Assembly: GCA_902779575.1 (NCBI GenBank)
Contig: CACZBW010000007.1
Location: 61,234 to 125,233, forward strand
Direction: 5' to 3'
From: an uncultured Lachnospiraceae bacterium
GTDB lineage: Bacteria; Bacillota; Clostridia; Lachnospirales; Lachnospiraceae
DNA length: 64,000 nucleotides
A program made the position numbers and the translations under genes. The notes below the pieces were generated by a model. The model searched no databases. It was not told the DNA's origin and saw only the letters and a program-made list of their open reading frames with translations. Below are positions 35,426-50,934 of this stretch, in pieces (the stretch's first letter is position 1; every line of letters starts with the position of its first letter).

Positions 35426-38400
35426 ATGGAAAAAAACAGAATTCGCCCGGTTAAAACAGGCAAAAGCCTCCGTATGAGCTTCCAGCGTCAGGCGGAAGTC
35501 CTTGGGATGCCAAACCTGATTGAGGTTCAGAAGGCATCTTACAAGTGGTTCACGGAGGAAGGCCTGAAGGAAGCATTCGCGGATATATCACCGATCGAGG
35601 ACTATGGCGGAAAGCTCAGCCTCGAATTCGTGGATTTCAAGGTGGCCGAGGACGACGTGAAGTACACGATTGAGCAGTGTGCGGAGCGCGACGCTACCTA
35701 CGCGGCGCCCCTGAACGTACGGGTGAGACTCCATAACAAAGAAAATGATGAGATCAGTGAACATAAGATCTTCATGGGAGATCTGCCGCTGATGACCGAG
35801 AACGGTACATTTGTAATCAATGGTGCCGAACGTGTTATCGTCAGCCAGCTGGTCCGTTCACCCGGGATCTATTACGGAATCACCCACGACAAGATCGGCA
35901 AGAAGCTGTATTCCTGCACCGTCATTCCCAACAGAGGAGCCTGGCTCGAGTACGAGACAGACTCGAATGATGTCTTTTACGTCCGCGTTGACCGTACCAG
36001 GAAGGTGCCGGTCACGGTGCTGGTCCGCGCTCTCGGCGTGGGCACCAACCAGGAGATCGTCGATCTGTTCGGAGATGAGCCCAAAGTAGCGGCGACTCTG
36101 GCAAAGGACGAGGCGACAGATTATGAATCCGGCCTGAAGGAACTCTATAAGAAGATCCGTCCGGGCGAGCCTGTCGCGGTGGAGAGCGCGGAGACGCTCA
36201 TCACCGGCATGTTCTTCGACCCCAGACGCTATGATCTGGCGAGAGTCGGCCGTTATAAATATAATAAGAAGCTTCAGCTGCGCAACCGCATCGCGGGACA
36301 TACCCTTGCGGAAGACGTGGTGGATGAAAGCACGGGTGAGATCCTGGCTGAGGCAGGCCAGAATGTCACAAAGGAGATGGCCGATGCCATCCAGAACGCT
36401 GCGGTTCCCTATGTGCTGGTCGAGACAGAAGGGCATAATGTCAAGGTCCTCTCCAGCATGATGGTTGATCTGACGCACTGGGTGGACTGTGATCCGGAGA
36501 GCCTCGGCATCACGGAGATGGTCTACTATCCCGTTCTGAAAACACTTATGGATGAAAATCCGGTTCATGAGGACCTGCTGGAGGCGCTCAAACTCCATGC
36601 CCATGACCTGGTTCCCAAGCATATCACCAAGGAAGATATTCTTGCGTCCATCAACTACAACATGCATCTGGAGTACGGAATCGGCAATGACGATGACATC
36701 GATCATCTGGGCAACCGCCGCATCCGTGCCGTGGGTGAGCTGCTTCAGAACCAGTACAGAATCGGTCTGAGCCGTCTGGAGCGTGTGGTGCGCGAGCGTA
36801 TGACGACACAGGAACCGGAGGGCATCACCCCGCAGTCCCTGATCAATATCAAACCGGTTACGGCTGCTGTGAAGGAATTCTTCGGATCCTCCCAGCTGTC
36901 CCAGTTCATGGACCAGAACAATCCGCTGTCCGAGCTGACCCACAAGAGACGTCTGTCTGCTCTGGGCCCGGGCGGTCTGTCCAGAGACCGTGCGGGATTC
37001 GAGGTCCGCGACGTCCACTATTCCCATTACGGGAGGATGTGCCCCATCGAGACCCCTGAAGGTCCGAACATCGGTCTGATCAACTCGCTTGCAACCTATG
37101 CCCGTATCAACAAGTACGGTTTTGTGGAGGCGCCTTACCGCAAGGTGGATCATTCGGATCCCGCCCGTCCGCGCGTAACGGACGAGGTTGTCTACATGAC
37201 GGCGGATGAGGAAGATAATTATCATGTGGCGCAGGCGAATACGCCGCTCGACGAGGACGGCTATTTCGTTCACAGGAATGTGTCCGGCCGCTACCGCGAC
37301 CAGACGCAGGAATATCCGCGCACACAGTTTGACTATATGGACGTGTCGCCGAAGATGGTCTTCTCCGTCGCGACCGCTCTGATCCCCTTCCTTCAGAACG
37401 ACGACGCCAACCGCGCGCTGATGGGTTCCAATATGCAGCGTCAGGCTGTACCGCTTCTCACCACGGAAGCGCCGGCTGTCGGCACCGGTATGGAAGTAAA
37501 GGCCGCAGTCGACTCGGGCGTCTGCGTTGTTGCCAGAAGAGACGGCATCGTGGAGCGCAGTGAAGCCAACCGCATTGTTGTCAAGGCGGATGACGGCACG
37601 AGAGACGAATATCATCTGCGCAAGTTCGTCCGAAGCAACCAGTCCAACTGCTATAACCAGAGACCGATTGTCTATAAGGGAGATGAGGTTAAAGCCGGCG
37701 ACGTGATCGCGGACGGCGCCTCCACCTGCAATGGCGAGCTTGCCCTGGGCAAGAACCCGCTGATCGGTTTCATGACCTGGGAAGGATACAACTATGAGGA
37801 CGCGGTTCTTCTGAGCGAGCGTCTTGTCATGGATGACGTCTATACTTCTGTCCATATCGAGGAATATGAGGCTGAAGCCAGGGATACCAAACTCGGACCG
37901 GAAGAGATCACCCGCGATGTCCCGGGCGTCGGCGACGATGCCCTGAAGGACCTTGACGAGCGCGGCATCATCCGGATCGGCGCCGAGGTAAGGGCAGGGG
38001 ATATCCTGGTCGGAAAAGTTACGCCCAAGGGCGAGACCGAACTGACCGCGGAGGAGCGTCTGCTGCGCGCGATCTTCGGTGAGAAGGCAAGAGAAGTCAG
38101 GGATACGTCCCTGAAGGTTCCGCACGGCGAATACGGCATTATCGTCGCGGCGAAGGTATTCACCCGCGAGAACGGTGACGAACTGAGCCCGGGCGTGAAT
38201 CAGTCCGTACGCATCTATATCGCGCAGAAGAGAAAGATCTCTGTCGGCGACAAGATGGCGGGCCGCCATGGAAACAAGGGTGTTGTCTCCCGCGTTCTTC
38301 CGGTGGAGGATATGCCGTTCCTGCCGAACGGACGGCCGCTGGACATCGTCCTGAACCCGCTGGGCGTCCCGTCCCGTATGAATATCGGGCAGGTTCTGGA

Positions 38401-39322
38401 GATCCATCTGAGCCTCGCGGCCATGGCGCTTGGCTTCCATGTATCAACGCCCGTATTTGACGGCGCCAATGAGACAGATATCCAGGATACGCTGGAACTG
38501 GCCAATGACTACGTCAATATGGACTGGGATGAATTTAAGGCAAAGCACGAGGGAGAACTGCTCCCGGCCGTGCTGGAATATCTGTACAGCCACAGGGATC
38601 ACCGGAATCTGTGGAAGGGAGTTCCGATCAGCAGAGACGGCAAGGTCCAGCTGAGGGACGGCCGCACCGGTGAGCCGTTTGACGGTCCGACCACGATCGG
38701 CCATATGAATTATCTGAAGCTTCACCATCTGGTGGACGACAAGATCCATGCGCGTTCCACAGGTCCATACTCCCTGGTTACACAGCAGCCCCTGGGCGGC
38801 AAGGCCCAGTTCGGCGGACAGCGTTTCGGAGAGATGGAGGTCTGGGCTCTCGAAGCTTACGGCGCGTCCTATACGCTGCAGGAAATCCTGACCGTCAAGT
38901 CGGACGACGTGATCGGCCGCGTCAAGACCTATGAGGCAATCATCAAGGGCGAGAATATTCCCGAACCGGGCATTCCGGAGTCTTTCAAGGTCCTGCTCAA
39001 GGAACTGCAGTCTCTGGCGCTTGACGTGCGCGTGCTGAAGGATGACGGAAGCGAAGTGGAGATCATGGAGAATATCGACTACGGCGATACCGACATGAGA
39101 CATATCCTGGACGACGACCGGAGATTCGCCGGAACCGGAAACCAGGAGTCCTTCTCCTCACACGGCTTCCAGACACAGGAGCTGGTGGACGGCGAGGCCC
39201 AGGATGTGGAAGAAGAACAGCCGGAAGGCGATGATCTCGAATTAATCGAGGACAGTTTCGATGACGACGCTGCGGATATCGCGGCGGACGGCTTTATGGA
39301 TCCCGAAGATATGAACGAGTGA
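35426..39322 (+). CDS. rpoB: RNA polymerase beta subunit
   Basis: The 1,298-aa protein is the catalytic beta chain. The rifampicin region shows [33 protein letters not shown], and [35 protein letters not shown] and the C-terminal [25 protein letters not shown] clamp are intact. An acidic C-terminal extension of about 50 residues (EEEQPEGDD...) exceeds many homologs. AGAGGTGAAA precedes the ATG. rpoC follows 13 bp later. Confidence 0.98.
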   Translation: MEKNRIRPVKTGKSLRMSFQRQAEVLGMPNLIEVQKASYKWFTEEGLKEAFADISPIEDYGGKLSLEFVDFKVAEDDVKYTIEQCAERDATYAAPLNVRVRLHNKENDEISEHKIFMGDLPLMTENGTFVINGAERVIVSQLVRSPGIYYGITHDKIGKKLYSCTVIPNRGAWLEYETDSNDVFYVRVDRTRKVPVTVLVRALGVGTNQEIVDLFGDEPKVAATLAKDEATDYESGLKELYKKIRPGEPVAVESAETLITGMFFDPRRYDLARVGRYKYNKKLQLRNRIAGHTLAEDVVDESTGEILAEAGQNVTKEMADAIQNAAVPYVLVETEGHNVKVLSSMMVDLTHWVDCDPESLGITEMVYYPVLKTLMDENPVHEDLLEALKLHAHDLVPKHITKEDILASINYNMHLEYGIGNDDDIDHLGNRRIRAVGELLQNQYRIGLSRLERVVRERMTTQEPEGITPQSLINIKPVTAAVKEFFGSSQLSQFMDQNNPLSELTHKRRLSALGPGGLSRDRAGFEVRDVHYSHYGRMCPIETPEGPNIGLINSLATYARINKYGFVEAPYRKVDHSDPARPRVTDEVVYMTADEEDNYHVAQANTPLDEDGYFVHRNVSGRYRDQTQEYPRTQFDYMDVSPKMVFSVATALIPFLQNDDANRALMGSNMQRQAVPLLTTEAPAVGTGMEVKAAVDSGVCVVARRDGIVERSEANRIVVKADDGTRDEYHLRKFVRSNQSNCYNQRPIVYKGDEVKAGDVIADGASTCNGELALGKNPLIGFMTWEGYNYEDAVLLSERLVMDDVYTSVHIEEYEAEARDTKLGPEEITRDVPGVGDDALKDLDERGIIRIGAEVRAGDILVGKVTPKGETELTAEERLLRAIFGEKAREVRDTSLKVPHGEYGIIVAAKVFTRENGDELSPGVNQSVRIYIAQKRKISVGDKMAGRHGNKGVVSRVLPVEDMPFLPNGRPLDIVLNPLGVPSRMNIGQVLEIHLSLAAMALGFHVSTPVFDGANETDIQDTLELANDYVNMDWDEFKAKHEGELLPAVLEYLYSHRDHRNLWKGVPISRDGKVQLRDGRTGEPFDGPTTIGHMNYLKLHHLVDDKIHARSTGPYSLVTQQPLGGKAQFGGQRFGEMEVWALEAYGASYTLQEILTVKSDDVIGRVKTYEAIIKGENIPEPGIPESFKVLLKELQSLALDVRVLKDDGSEVEIMENIDYGDTDMRHILDDDRRFAGTGNQESFSSHGFQTQELVDGEAQDVEEEQPEGDDLELIEDSFDDDAADIAADGFMDPEDMNE

Positions 39323-39335
39323 AAGGAGAGCTTTC

Positions 39336-43109
<3,774 letters not shown>

Positions 43110-43160
43110 AAAGAACTGTCCGACCGGACCGCAGCAGGAGAAGAAAGATCTGTAAAGAGT

Positions 43161-43203
43161 AAAACAGGCTGCCGCATCAGAATAAGATGCGGCAGCCTGT
43201 TTT
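43161..43203. terminator. Bidirectional terminator between rpoC and the VanZ gene
   Basis: An 18-bp stem (AAAACAGGCTGCCGCATC with GATGCGGCAGCCTGTTTT) with a 7-base loop has A and T runs on both sides, serving the convergent genes. Confidence 0.93.
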
Positions 43204-43204
43204 A

Positions 43205-43236
43205 ATGTAATTCTCTGTGAATGTAATTCTCTGTGA
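43205..43236. repeat. Perfect 16-bp tandem duplication
   Basis: ATGTAATTCTCTGTGA occurs twice in direct tandem (43205-43220, 43221-43236), just before the 3' end of the VanZ-like gene. Confidence 0.95.
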
Positions 43237-43243
43237 ACGGCTG

Positions 43244-44134
43244 TTATCGTTCTTTCCGGCCGCGCAGGAAACGGGCAAGCGGCATGTCCTCGGAAAGCTC
43301 ATCCGGGCTGTTCATCGCGGAAGCGTCATCCGGCAGCTGCTCCCGGGAGATTTTTCCGGCTTCCGGGCGGCTTTTCCGCTTCCTGAACGGATGTTTCCGG
43401 CGGCCATCCTCCTTCAGCGCACCGGCGCCGTCCGGACGGTTCAGGCTGTCGGACTTTCTTCTATTATAATATGCTTCCTCTGAAGAGAAGCCTTCATCGG
43501 TCTGCAGCCGCCGCGGATCATAGTCGGGACGGCTGTTTTTCTTTCTGAGCTCCATCTCGCGCCGGGCCAGTTCTTTCTCCCGCGCGGCAATCTCCCGCTC
43601 CCTGCGGTCCAGCTCTTCCTGCTCCTTCTTCTGACGGCGCTCGTACCTGGGACCTGTTATGGCCATGCGGCCGGACCAGCAGAGGAGACGGACCAGGATG
43701 ACTCCGGCAGTGATTCCGATCGAGTCGATTCCGACATCCCTCGGGGATGCGTAGCGGCCGGCTACCATGGCCTGATGGTACTCATCCCCGCAGGCGTAGG
43801 CCAGACAGATGATTCCGGCCAGCAGCATGAGGAAGAGCCCCCTCACGCCGTACACATACAGGGGAAAGGAGACGGCGACCGCCAGAAGGAAATATTCCGT
43901 GACGTGGGCGCCTTTGCGGACCAGGTGGTGAATCTGTTCCGTGTGCTGCTGAATCTGCCATTCTTCCCAGTGCTGCGCCGTCGTTTTGTCGATGCCCCGG
44001 ACGATCAGTTCGCTCACATGATAGCTCAGGGCGGAGGACGCGTCGGCATCCTGACCGGAGAAGGAATAGATCATATACATAAGAGCCAGTGCCGGCAGAA
44101 AGGACAGAGGCTTCAGAAAAGTTGTAATTTTCAT
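43244..44134 (-). CDS. VanZ-like membrane protein with coiled-coil tail
   Basis: The 296-aa protein has four predicted membrane segments in its first ~150 residues and the VanZ family motifs HLVRKGAHVTEYFLLAV and DEYHQAMVAGRYASPRDVGIDSIG. The remaining half is cytoplasmic, very charged, with a coiled coil (ERRQKKEQEELDRREREIAAREKELARREMEL) and a basic C-terminus. VanZ proteins give low-level glycopeptide tolerance in some settings, but the native role is unclear. ATG 44134 has GGAGGG 11 bases upstream on the minus strand. It faces rpoC in the place where L7Ae-like genes often sit. Confidence 0.85.
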   Translation of the reverse strand: MKITTFLKPLSFLPALALMYMIYSFSGQDADASSALSYHVSELIVRGIDKTTAQHWEEWQIQQHTEQIHHLVRKGAHVTEYFLLAVAVSFPLYVYGVRGLFLMLLAGIICLAYACGDEYHQAMVAGRYASPRDVGIDSIGITAGVILVRLLCWSGRMAITGPRYERRQKKEQEELDRREREIAAREKELARREMELRKKNSRPDYDPRRLQTDEGFSSEEAYYNRRKSDSLNRPDGAGALKEDGRRKHPFRKRKSRPEAGKISREQLPDDASAMNSPDELSEDMPLARFLRGRKER

Positions 44135-44231
44135 GATTTTCAAGACCCTCCTGATGTGCGATATCTTATCATTGACTGCCGTCAAAGTCCACAGTCTTCA
44201 GGAAATCTAAAGAAAAGAAAAAGAAAAGCAC

Positions 44232-44260
44232 TTGACAGGATTTTTAGCCGCAAATATAAT
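44232..44260 (+). promoter_or_regulatory. Promoter of the rpsL operon
   Basis: A consensus TTGACA (44232-44237) and TATAAT (44255-44260) with 17-bp spacing. It lies about 100 bp before rpsL. Confidence 0.92.
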
Positions 44261-44358
44261 GACCTAGTGTGTTGCCCTAAGGCACACTCTGTTTTTGATG
44301 CTTTTGCAGTCACAGCAGGAATCCGAAAAGGGTTTACTCATCCAGGAGGTGAAGAAGA

Positions 44359-44778
44359 ATGCCAACATTTAACCAGTTAGTCAGAAAAGGCAGACAGACA
44401 ACTGTCAAGAAGAGTACGGCTCCGGCACTCCAGAAGGGATTCAACTCTCTGAAGAAGAGAGCAACCAACGAGAGTTCACCGCAGAAGCGCGGCGTCTGCA
44501 CGGCAGTCAAGACCGCTACGCCGAAGAAGCCGAATTCCGCTCTTCGTAAGATCGCCAGAGTACGTCTCTCCAACGGAATCGAAGTTACCAGCTATATTCC
44601 GGGAGAAGGCCATAATCTTCAGGAACACAGCGTTGTCATGATCCGCGGCGGCCGTGTCAAGGACCTTCCGGGTACCAGATATCATATTATCAGAGGTACG
44701 CTGGATACCGCAGGTGTGGCAAACAGACGCCAGGCACGTTCCAAATACGGCGCCAAGAGGCCGAAGGCCGGCAAGTAA
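44359..44778 (+). CDS. rpsL: 30S ribosomal protein S12
   Basis: The 139-aa protein is full S12: [34 protein letters not shown] with the streptomycin-contact KPNS site (wild-type Lys), and [27 protein letters not shown] precedes the ATG. rpsG, fusA and tuf follow. Confidence 0.98.
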   Translation: MPTFNQLVRKGRQTTVKKSTAPALQKGFNSLKKRATNESSPQKRGVCTAVKTATPKKPNSALRKIARVRLSNGIEVTSYIPGEGHNLQEHSVVMIRGGRVKDLPGTRYHIIRGTLDTAGVANRRQARSKYGAKRPKAGK

Positions 44779-44863
44779 TTCAAACCCAGTATCACGAAGC
44801 AACAGTTGTGTAATGAGTGTTCAGATCAGACGGAGTTCCGATTTCACCTTGTGACTGCAGTGA

Positions 44864-45421
<558 letters not shown>

Positions 45422-45450
45422 TCCGGCATATCAGTTTCAGGAGGAAATAG

Positions 45451-47568
45451 ATGGCAGGAAGAGATTATCCGCTCGAGAGAACCAGAAACATCGGTATTAT
45501 GGCGCATATCGACGCGGGAAAAACAACATTGACAGAGCGTATCCTCTATTTCACCGGCGTGAATTACAAGATCGGTGAGACTTACGAAGGTACCGCCACC
45601 ATGGACTGGATGGAACAGGAGCAGGAACGCGGCATCACGATTACCTCCGCGGCGACTACCTGTCACTGGACCCTGGAGGAACATGCCAGGCCGAAAGAGG
45701 GCGCGCTTGAACATCGTATCAATATCATCGATACTCCCGGCCATGTAGACTTCACAGTTGAGGTTGAGCGCTCCCTCAGAGTGCTTGACGGCGCAGTTGG
45801 CGTGTTTGACGCGAAGGGCGGAGTGGAACCGCAGTCTGAGAACGTATGGCGTCAGGCTGACAAATACGACGTCCCGCGTATGGCATTTGTCAATAAGATG
45901 GATATCCTCGGTGCCAATTTTGACAACACCGTCAAGGAGATCGGTACCAAGCTCGGGAAGAACGCTGTAGTAATCCAGCTTCCGATCGGCAAAGAGGATT
46001 ATTTCAGGGGCCTTGTCGATCTGTTCGAGATGAAGGCCTATATCTACAACGACGCGAAGGGTGAGGACATCAGCGTTGAGGAGATCCCGGAGGATATGAG
46101 GGATGCCGCTGAGCAGGCTCACACGGAACTCGTTGAAAAAATCTGTGAGTTCGACGATGATCTCATGATGCAGTACCTCGACGGAGAGGAACCGTCTGTG
46201 GAGGACCTGAAGAAGGCCCTGCGCAGAGGGACGATCGAGAATAAGGGCGTGCCCGTGCTCTGCGGTTCGGCGCATCAGAACAAAGGCATCCAGAAGCTTC
46301 TGGACGCGGTTGTCGAGTATATGCCGGCCCCGACCGATATTCCGGATATCAAAGGCACGGACCTTGACGGGAACGAAGTGGAGAGAAAGAGCTCGGATGA
46401 CGAGCCGTTTTCGGCCCTCGTCTTCAAGATCGTATCCGATCCTTTTGTCGGAAGACTTGCTTATTTCCGCGTATATTCCGGAACCCTGAGTTCAGGCTCC
46501 TATGTGATGAACGCAACAAAGGGGAAGAAGGAACGCGTAGGCCGCATCCTGCAGATGCACGCCAACAAGAGGCAGGAACTGCAGAAGGTTTACAGCGGCG
46601 ATATCGCAGCCGTGATCGGTTTCAAGTTCTCCTCGACGGGAGATACGATCTGCGATGAGAACCATCCGGTCGTTCTGGAATCGATGGAATTCCCGGAGCC
46701 GGTTATCGAGCTGGCGATCGAGCCCAAGACCAAGGCCGGCCAGGGCAAGCTCGGCGAAGCGCTCGCAAAGCTTGCGGAGGAGGATCCGACCTTCCGCGCG
46801 CACACCAACCAGGAGACCGGACAGACGATCATCGCCGGCATGGGCGAGCTCCATCTGGAGATCATAGTCGACCGTCTGCTGCGTGAGTACAACGTGGAAG
46901 CGAACGTCGGAGCTCCGCAGGTTGCCTATAAGGAAACCATCACAAAAGAATCCGATATCGATTCCAAGTATGTCCGCCAGTCCGGCGGCAAGGGCCAGTA
47001 CGGCCACTGCAAGGTCCGCTTCAAACCCATGGACGCGAACGCGGAACAGACATACGAATTCATCAACAGTACAGTCGGCGGTTCGATTCCGAAGGAGTAT
47101 ATCCCGTCGGTCGACGAAGGAATCCAGGATGCGATGAAATCCGGAATTCTTGCCGGGTTCCCCGTCATCGGCGTCAGCGCCGAAGTATACGACGGTTCCT
47201 ATCACGAGGTTGACTCCTCTGAGATGGCCTTCCATATTGCCGGATCCATGGCCTTCAAACAGGCGATGCAGAAAGGCGAGGCAGCGCTGCTCGAGCCGAT
47301 CATGAAGGTGGAGGTTTCCACCCCGGACGATTACATGGGAGATGTCATCGGAGACATCAACTCAAGGCGCGGCAGGATCGAAGGAATGGATGATATCGGC
47401 GCAGGCAAGATGGTGAAAGGCTACGTGCCGCTGTCCGAGATGTTCGGATATGCGACCGACCTGAGATCAAAGACGCAGGGACGCGGCAATTACTCCATGT
47501 TCTTCGACAGGTATGAACCTGTACCGAAGAATATTCAGGAAAAACTGCTCAAAGACTCAAAGGCCTGA
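45451..47568 (+). CDS. fusA: Elongation factor G
   Basis: The 705-aa translocase has G1 AHIDAGKTT, switch motifs, [13 protein letters not shown] and domains II to V ([44 protein letters not shown]). GGAGG precedes the ATG. It sits in the str operon and is followed by tuf after a 130-bp gap with its own promoter. Confidence 0.98.
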   Translation: MAGRDYPLERTRNIGIMAHIDAGKTTLTERILYFTGVNYKIGETYEGTATMDWMEQEQERGITITSAATTCHWTLEEHARPKEGALEHRINIIDTPGHVDFTVEVERSLRVLDGAVGVFDAKGGVEPQSENVWRQADKYDVPRMAFVNKMDILGANFDNTVKEIGTKLGKNAVVIQLPIGKEDYFRGLVDLFEMKAYIYNDAKGEDISVEEIPEDMRDAAEQAHTELVEKICEFDDDLMMQYLDGEEPSVEDLKKALRRGTIENKGVPVLCGSAHQNKGIQKLLDAVVEYMPAPTDIPDIKGTDLDGNEVERKSSDDEPFSALVFKIVSDPFVGRLAYFRVYSGTLSSGSYVMNATKGKKERVGRILQMHANKRQELQKVYSGDIAAVIGFKFSSTGDTICDENHPVVLESMEFPEPVIELAIEPKTKAGQGKLGEALAKLAEEDPTFRAHTNQETGQTIIAGMGELHLEIIVDRLLREYNVEANVGAPQVAYKETITKESDIDSKYVRQSGGKGQYGHCKVRFKPMDANAEQTYEFINSTVGGSIPKEYIPSVDEGIQDAMKSGILAGFPVIGVSAEVYDGSYHEVDSSEMAFHIAGSMAFKQAMQKGEAALLEPIMKVEVSTPDDYMGDVIGDINSRRGRIEGMDDIGAGKMVKGYVPLSEMFGYATDLRSKTQGRGNYSMFFDRYEPVPKNIQEKLLKDSKA

Positions 47569-47606
47569 TCCGGGTCGTGAACGATAACCGGCAGGGCAGA
47601 AAAGTC

Positions 47607-47635
47607 TTGCATTAATTATAGTTTTGAAATATAAT
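47607..47635 (+). promoter_or_regulatory. Promoter of tuf
   Basis: TTGCAT (47607-47612) and TATAAT (47630-47635) are spaced by 17 bp. It may boost tuf over fusA. Confidence 0.8.
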
Positions 47636-47698
47636 CAGTTTCAGGCTTGTGTTTGAAGATTATGCCGGATTCGGCACAGTTTAAGGAGGATTATTCAA

Positions 47699-48886
47699 AT
47701 GGCAAAGCAGCATTATGACAGAAGCAAACCGCATTGCAACATCGGAACCATCGGACATGTCGACCACGGCAAAACAACTCTGACAGCAGCGATCACCAAC
47801 GTTCTGTCCCATAGAGTTGCAGGCAACGCTTTCGTAGATTTCGCTCATATCGACAAGGCTCCGGAAGAGAGAGAACGTGGTATCACGATCTCTACCGCTC
47901 ATGTAGAGTATTCTACCGAGAAGAGACATTATGCACATGTTGACTGCCCTGGTCATGCTGACTATGTTAAGAACATGATCACCGGCGCAGCTCAGATGGA
48001 CGGCGCTATCCTCGTTGTCGCTGCTACCGACGGTGTTATGGCTCAGACCAAGGAGCACATCCTTCTTGCCCGTCAGGTCGGTGTTCCGAAGATCGTTGTT
48101 TTCCTGAACAAGTGCGATATGGTTGATGATCCGGAGCTGATCGAGCTGGTTGAGATGGAAGTCACCGAGCAGCTGGAAGAGTACGGATTCGAAGATTGCC
48201 CGATCATCAAGGGTTCCGCTCTGAAGGCTCTTGAAGACCCGGACTCCAAGTGGGGTGACAACATCATGGAGCTCATGGATACTGTTGACGAATGGATTCC
48301 GACTCCGCAGCGTGAGACCGATAAGCCGTTCCTGATGCCGGTAGAGGATGTCTTCACCATCTCCGGCCGTGGAACCGTTGCTACCGGCCGTGTTGAGCGC
48401 GGAACCCTTCATCTGAATGATGAAGTTGAGATCGTCGGAATCAGACCGGAAGTCCAGAAGACGGTTGTTACCGGTATCGAGATGTTCCACAAGCTGCTGG
48501 ATGAGGCTCTTGCGGGCGACAACATCGGTGCTCTGCTTCGTGGTGTCAGAAGAACTGATATCGAGCGCGGCCAGGTTATCTGCAAGCCGGGTTCTGTTAC
48601 CTGCCATAAGAAATTTACGGCTCAGGTTTACGTTCTGACCAAGGATGAGGGTGGCCGTCATACTCCGTTCTTCAACAACTATCGTCCGCAGTTCTATTTC
48701 AGAACAACTGACGTTACCGGCGTTATCAATCTGCCGGAAGGCGTTGAGATGTGCATGCCTGGCGATAACATCGAGATGACCATCGAGCTGATCCACACCG
48801 TCGCTATGGAACAGGGTCTTACCTTCGCTATCCGTGAAGGCGGACGTACCGTTGGTTCCGGCCGTGTTGCCAGCGTTATCGAGTAA
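47699..48886 (+). CDS. tuf: Elongation factor Tu
   Basis: The 395-aa protein has [28 protein letters not shown] and domains II and III with EIVGIRPE and RTTDVTGVI. Codon use is visibly biased toward a few codons, as expected for one of the most expressed proteins. AAGGAGG lies before the ATG. Confidence 0.99.
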   Translation: MAKQHYDRSKPHCNIGTIGHVDHGKTTLTAAITNVLSHRVAGNAFVDFAHIDKAPEERERGITISTAHVEYSTEKRHYAHVDCPGHADYVKNMITGAAQMDGAILVVAATDGVMAQTKEHILLARQVGVPKIVVFLNKCDMVDDPELIELVEMEVTEQLEEYGFEDCPIIKGSALKALEDPDSKWGDNIMELMDTVDEWIPTPQRETDKPFLMPVEDVFTISGRGTVATGRVERGTLHLNDEVEIVGIRPEVQKTVVTGIEMFHKLLDEALAGDNIGALLRGVRRTDIERGQVICKPGSVTCHKKFTAQVYVLTKDEGGRHTPFFNNYRPQFYFRTTDVTGVINLPEGVEMCMPGDNIEMTIELIHTVAMEQGLTFAIREGGRTVGSGRVASVIE

Positions 48887-48920
48887 TTATTGCGCAGAAC
48901 TGTATAAGACAGTATGAAAG

Positions 48921-48949
48921 AATCCCGGAAGCATTGCTTCCGGGATTTT
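48921..48949 (+). terminator. Terminator after tuf
   Basis: A 12-bp stem (AATCCCGGAAGC/GCTTCCGGGATT) with loop ATT and a short T-run. Confidence 0.85.
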
Positions 48950-48979
48950 CATCTTGTTCAAATATGTGGGCATTTTTTC

Positions 48980-49008
48980 TTTTCACATTAAGTAAAATGC
49001 ACTATAAT
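48980..49008 (+). promoter_or_regulatory. Possible promoter of the PRTase-like gene
   Basis: TATAAT (49003-49008) has TTTTCA 17 bp upstream. The -35 is weak. Confidence 0.5.
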
Positions 49009-49108
49009 AAAAACAAGTATAAGCATCCCGGCAGATCTAAGCCGCAGGCGGAAGGGACAGCCGGGAGCCGGCGCTGGTCATCCTGTATGCGAGAAGGAGG
49101 AAAGATCT

Positions 49109-49756
49109 ATGAGCAGCATGAATTATATGAAGATTCCGGCAAAGTATGATCCGAACGTAGTGCTTAGAGTTGTAAGCGGGCATTTTGCCACGCCGCAGTC
49201 GCATATCACAAAATATATGGACATCACAGCCATGAAGTCCCGCTGCAACGAGGCCAAGAATTCGGCCAGACTCCTGGCTCAGCGCTATGAGGCTTCCATG
49301 CCGGTGGATTCGATTGTCTGCCTCGACGGCATGCAGGTTGTCGGCACCTACCTCGCGGAAGAGCTGACGAAGGTCGGTATTCTTTCCTACAACGCCCATA
49401 AGACTCTGTATGTTCTTTCACCGGAATACAGCGCCGCCGGCCAGATCATCTTCCGCGATAATATGCAGATGGCCATTAAAGATAAGTATATTCTTGTACT
49501 GATGGGATCGGTCACCACAGGTAAGACGCTGCAGACCGCTCTTGACTGCATCCGCTATTATAAAGGAAAAGTTTCCGGGGCCTGCGCGATTTTCAGCGCG
49601 GTCAGCGAAGTGGAAGGCGTGGAACTGCACGCGATCTTCCATCCGGATGATATCAACGGTTTCAGTTCCTACCGCGCTTCCGACTGCCCGCTGTGCAGGG
49701 AAGGCCAGAGAATCGACGCGATTGTGAACAGCTTCGGCTATTCGGCCCTGTACTGA
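49109..49756 (+). CDS. Phosphoribosyltransferase-fold protein, degenerate PRPP motif
   Basis: The 215-aa protein has a type I PRTase-like layout: a strand and loop (SIVCLDGMQVVGTYLAEEL), then VLMGSVTTGKTLQTALDCIRYY in the PRPP-loop position. In active orotate PRTases the latter carries an acidic pair before the T-T-G (as in VDDVxTTG); here M-G replaces it, so PRPP binding or catalysis is doubtful. A conserved-looking CPLC follows near the C-terminus (SDCPLCREGQRIDAIVNSFGY), possibly metal- or redox-linked. It could be a regulator such as a PurR- or PyrR-like sensor. GAAGGAGG precedes the ATG. It sits between tuf and tRNA-Ala. Confidence 0.75.
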   Translation: MSSMNYMKIPAKYDPNVVLRVVSGHFATPQSHITKYMDITAMKSRCNEAKNSARLLAQRYEASMPVDSIVCLDGMQVVGTYLAEELTKVGILSYNAHKTLYVLSPEYSAAGQIIFRDNMQMAIKDKYILVLMGSVTTGKTLQTALDCIRYYKGKVSGACAIFSAVSEVEGVELHAIFHPDDINGFSSYRASDCPLCREGQRIDAIVNSFGYSALY

Positions 49757-49939
49757 TACAGGACGGGAGAGATGCGGCTCTGAACGCCACACGCCTGCTG
49801 CGCTTAACAGGGAAATGCTGAACCGCTTTCAGCGTTTCCCTGAACAGGAATACAACTGGAACAGCATTCCTGTTTCCGCAGCCGGCAAAGCCGCGCCTGC
49901 TTCTGCCATGAATCCGGACAAAGAATTTGCAAAATATGT

Positions 49940-49968
49940 TTGACAAGCGGAGGAATTTGGATTATCAT
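49940..49968 (+). promoter_or_regulatory. Promoter of tRNA-Ala
   Basis: TTGACA (49940-49945) and TATCAT (49963-49968) with 17-bp spacing end a few bases before the tRNA. Confidence 0.8.
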
Positions 49969-49979
49969 AATCAAGTCAT

Positions 49980-50052
49980 GGGGCATTAGCGCAGCTGGGA
50001 GCGCGCTACATTCGCATTGTAGAGGCCGTCGGTTCGAATCCGATATGCTCCA
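49980..50052 (+). tRNA. tRNA-Ala (anticodon CGC)
   Basis: A full cloverleaf of 73 bases. Acceptor GGGGCAT pairs with ATGCTCC and includes the G3-U70 wobble that marks alanine tRNAs. The anticodon stem CTACA/TGTAG encloses TTCGCAT, giving anticodon CGC for codon GCG. The T arm CGTCGG-TTCGAATC-CGA is normal. The CCA end is not encoded. Confidence 0.97.
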
Positions 50053-50222
50053 GAAACAGTGCCGGGGACAGAGCGATCTGTCTCCGGTTTTTTCAGCCCT
50101 GAAGCGGAGAACATTCAGAGGCATAGCTTCCGGGAGGCGGGAAATGGCAAAGATGTGCAATATTTTTCTTTCCGGGGCGGAAATTTAGTCGTTATTTTTT
50201 TGAAAGCATTGCCGGAAAGATC

Positions 50223-50251
50223 TTGCAAGAAAAAAAGAATTCGTATATAAT
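50223..50251 (+). promoter_or_regulatory. Promoter of the S10 operon
   Basis: TTGCAA (50223-50228) and TATAAT (50246-50251) spaced by 17 bp. The start site near 50258 leaves a leader of about 260 bases before rpsJ. Confidence 0.85.
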
Positions 50252-50257
50252 AATCAG

Positions 50258-50514
50258 CGTTGTGACCTTGATAGCGTTGAAGCGTGAGGTTGCTGCGGGA
50301 TTCCGCAGGTTTTCCGTGGAGCGAATGTCAAGTTTAAAAACTGGCGACAAGTCACTGTACAAATGGCAGGTCCGCTGAAGGCGGAAACACCGGGCGATAG
50401 AGAACATGCCGGGCCGGAAGGCTTTTTTCTATGAGAGAGCATGGAAACACCCGGGAGCGTGTACAGTCACCGCTTGTCGTACTTCCAAACAAAAAGTACG
50501 AATTAGGAGGCGAC
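50258..50514 (+). promoter_or_regulatory. Structured leader of the S10 operon
   Basis: A long-range helix can form between CGACAAG/TGTAC (50345-50360) and GTACA/CTTGTCG (50461-50479) around an internal loop. Inside lies GC-rich structure ending at GGC plus TTTTTT (about 50411-50428), which could terminate. Such a leader suggests translational or attenuation control by a ribosomal protein. L4 does this in E. coli; the ligand here is unknown. I see no open frame in it. Confidence 0.6.
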
Positions 50515-50521
50515 TTTTTTT

Positions 50522-50839
50522 ATGGCAAAACAGGTTATGCGTATCATTCTGAAGGCTTATGATCATCAGCTGGTTGATCAGTCTGCCAGAAAAATCATCG
50601 AGACAGTGAAGAAGAGCGGCGCCGAGGTAAGCGGTCCTGTTCCGCTTCCGACAAAGAAGGAAATCGTTACGATCCTTCGCGCGGTTCATAAGTATAAGGA
50701 CTCCAGAGAGCAGTTCGAACAGAGAACCCACAAGAGACTGATCGATATCACTTCACCGACACAGAAGACGGTTGATTCCCTCTCCCGCCTTGAGATGCCG
50801 GCAGGTGTTTATATTGATATCAAGATGAAGAACAAATAA
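50522..50839 (+). CDS. rpsJ: 30S ribosomal protein S10
   Basis: The 105-aa protein has [25 protein letters not shown] and [20 protein letters not shown], so it is full S10 (NusE). It also joins NusB in antitermination. AGGAGG precedes the ATG. It heads the S10 cluster, all genes on the plus strand. Confidence 0.98.
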   Translation: MAKQVMRIILKAYDHQLVDQSARKIIETVKKSGAEVSGPVPLPTKKEIVTILRAVHKYKDSREQFEQRTHKRLIDITSPTQKTVDSLSRLEMPAGVYIDIKMKNK

Positions 50840-50934
50840 TGTAGCAGATCCTTTATCAGGACGATATGGAGATATCTACCCTGGCCTAGGATGATCGCGG
50901 GAGCGATCCGCTGTAGCAGACAGGAGGTTATGTA

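Noticed and set aside
35858-38440. 860-aa minus-strand frame in rpoB
   Set aside because: Shadow of rpoB; no independent start or domain.
43205-43236. Possible CRISPR or array start
   Set aside because: Only two adjacent copies without spacers; a simple tandem duplication. No CRISPR array was seen in the window.
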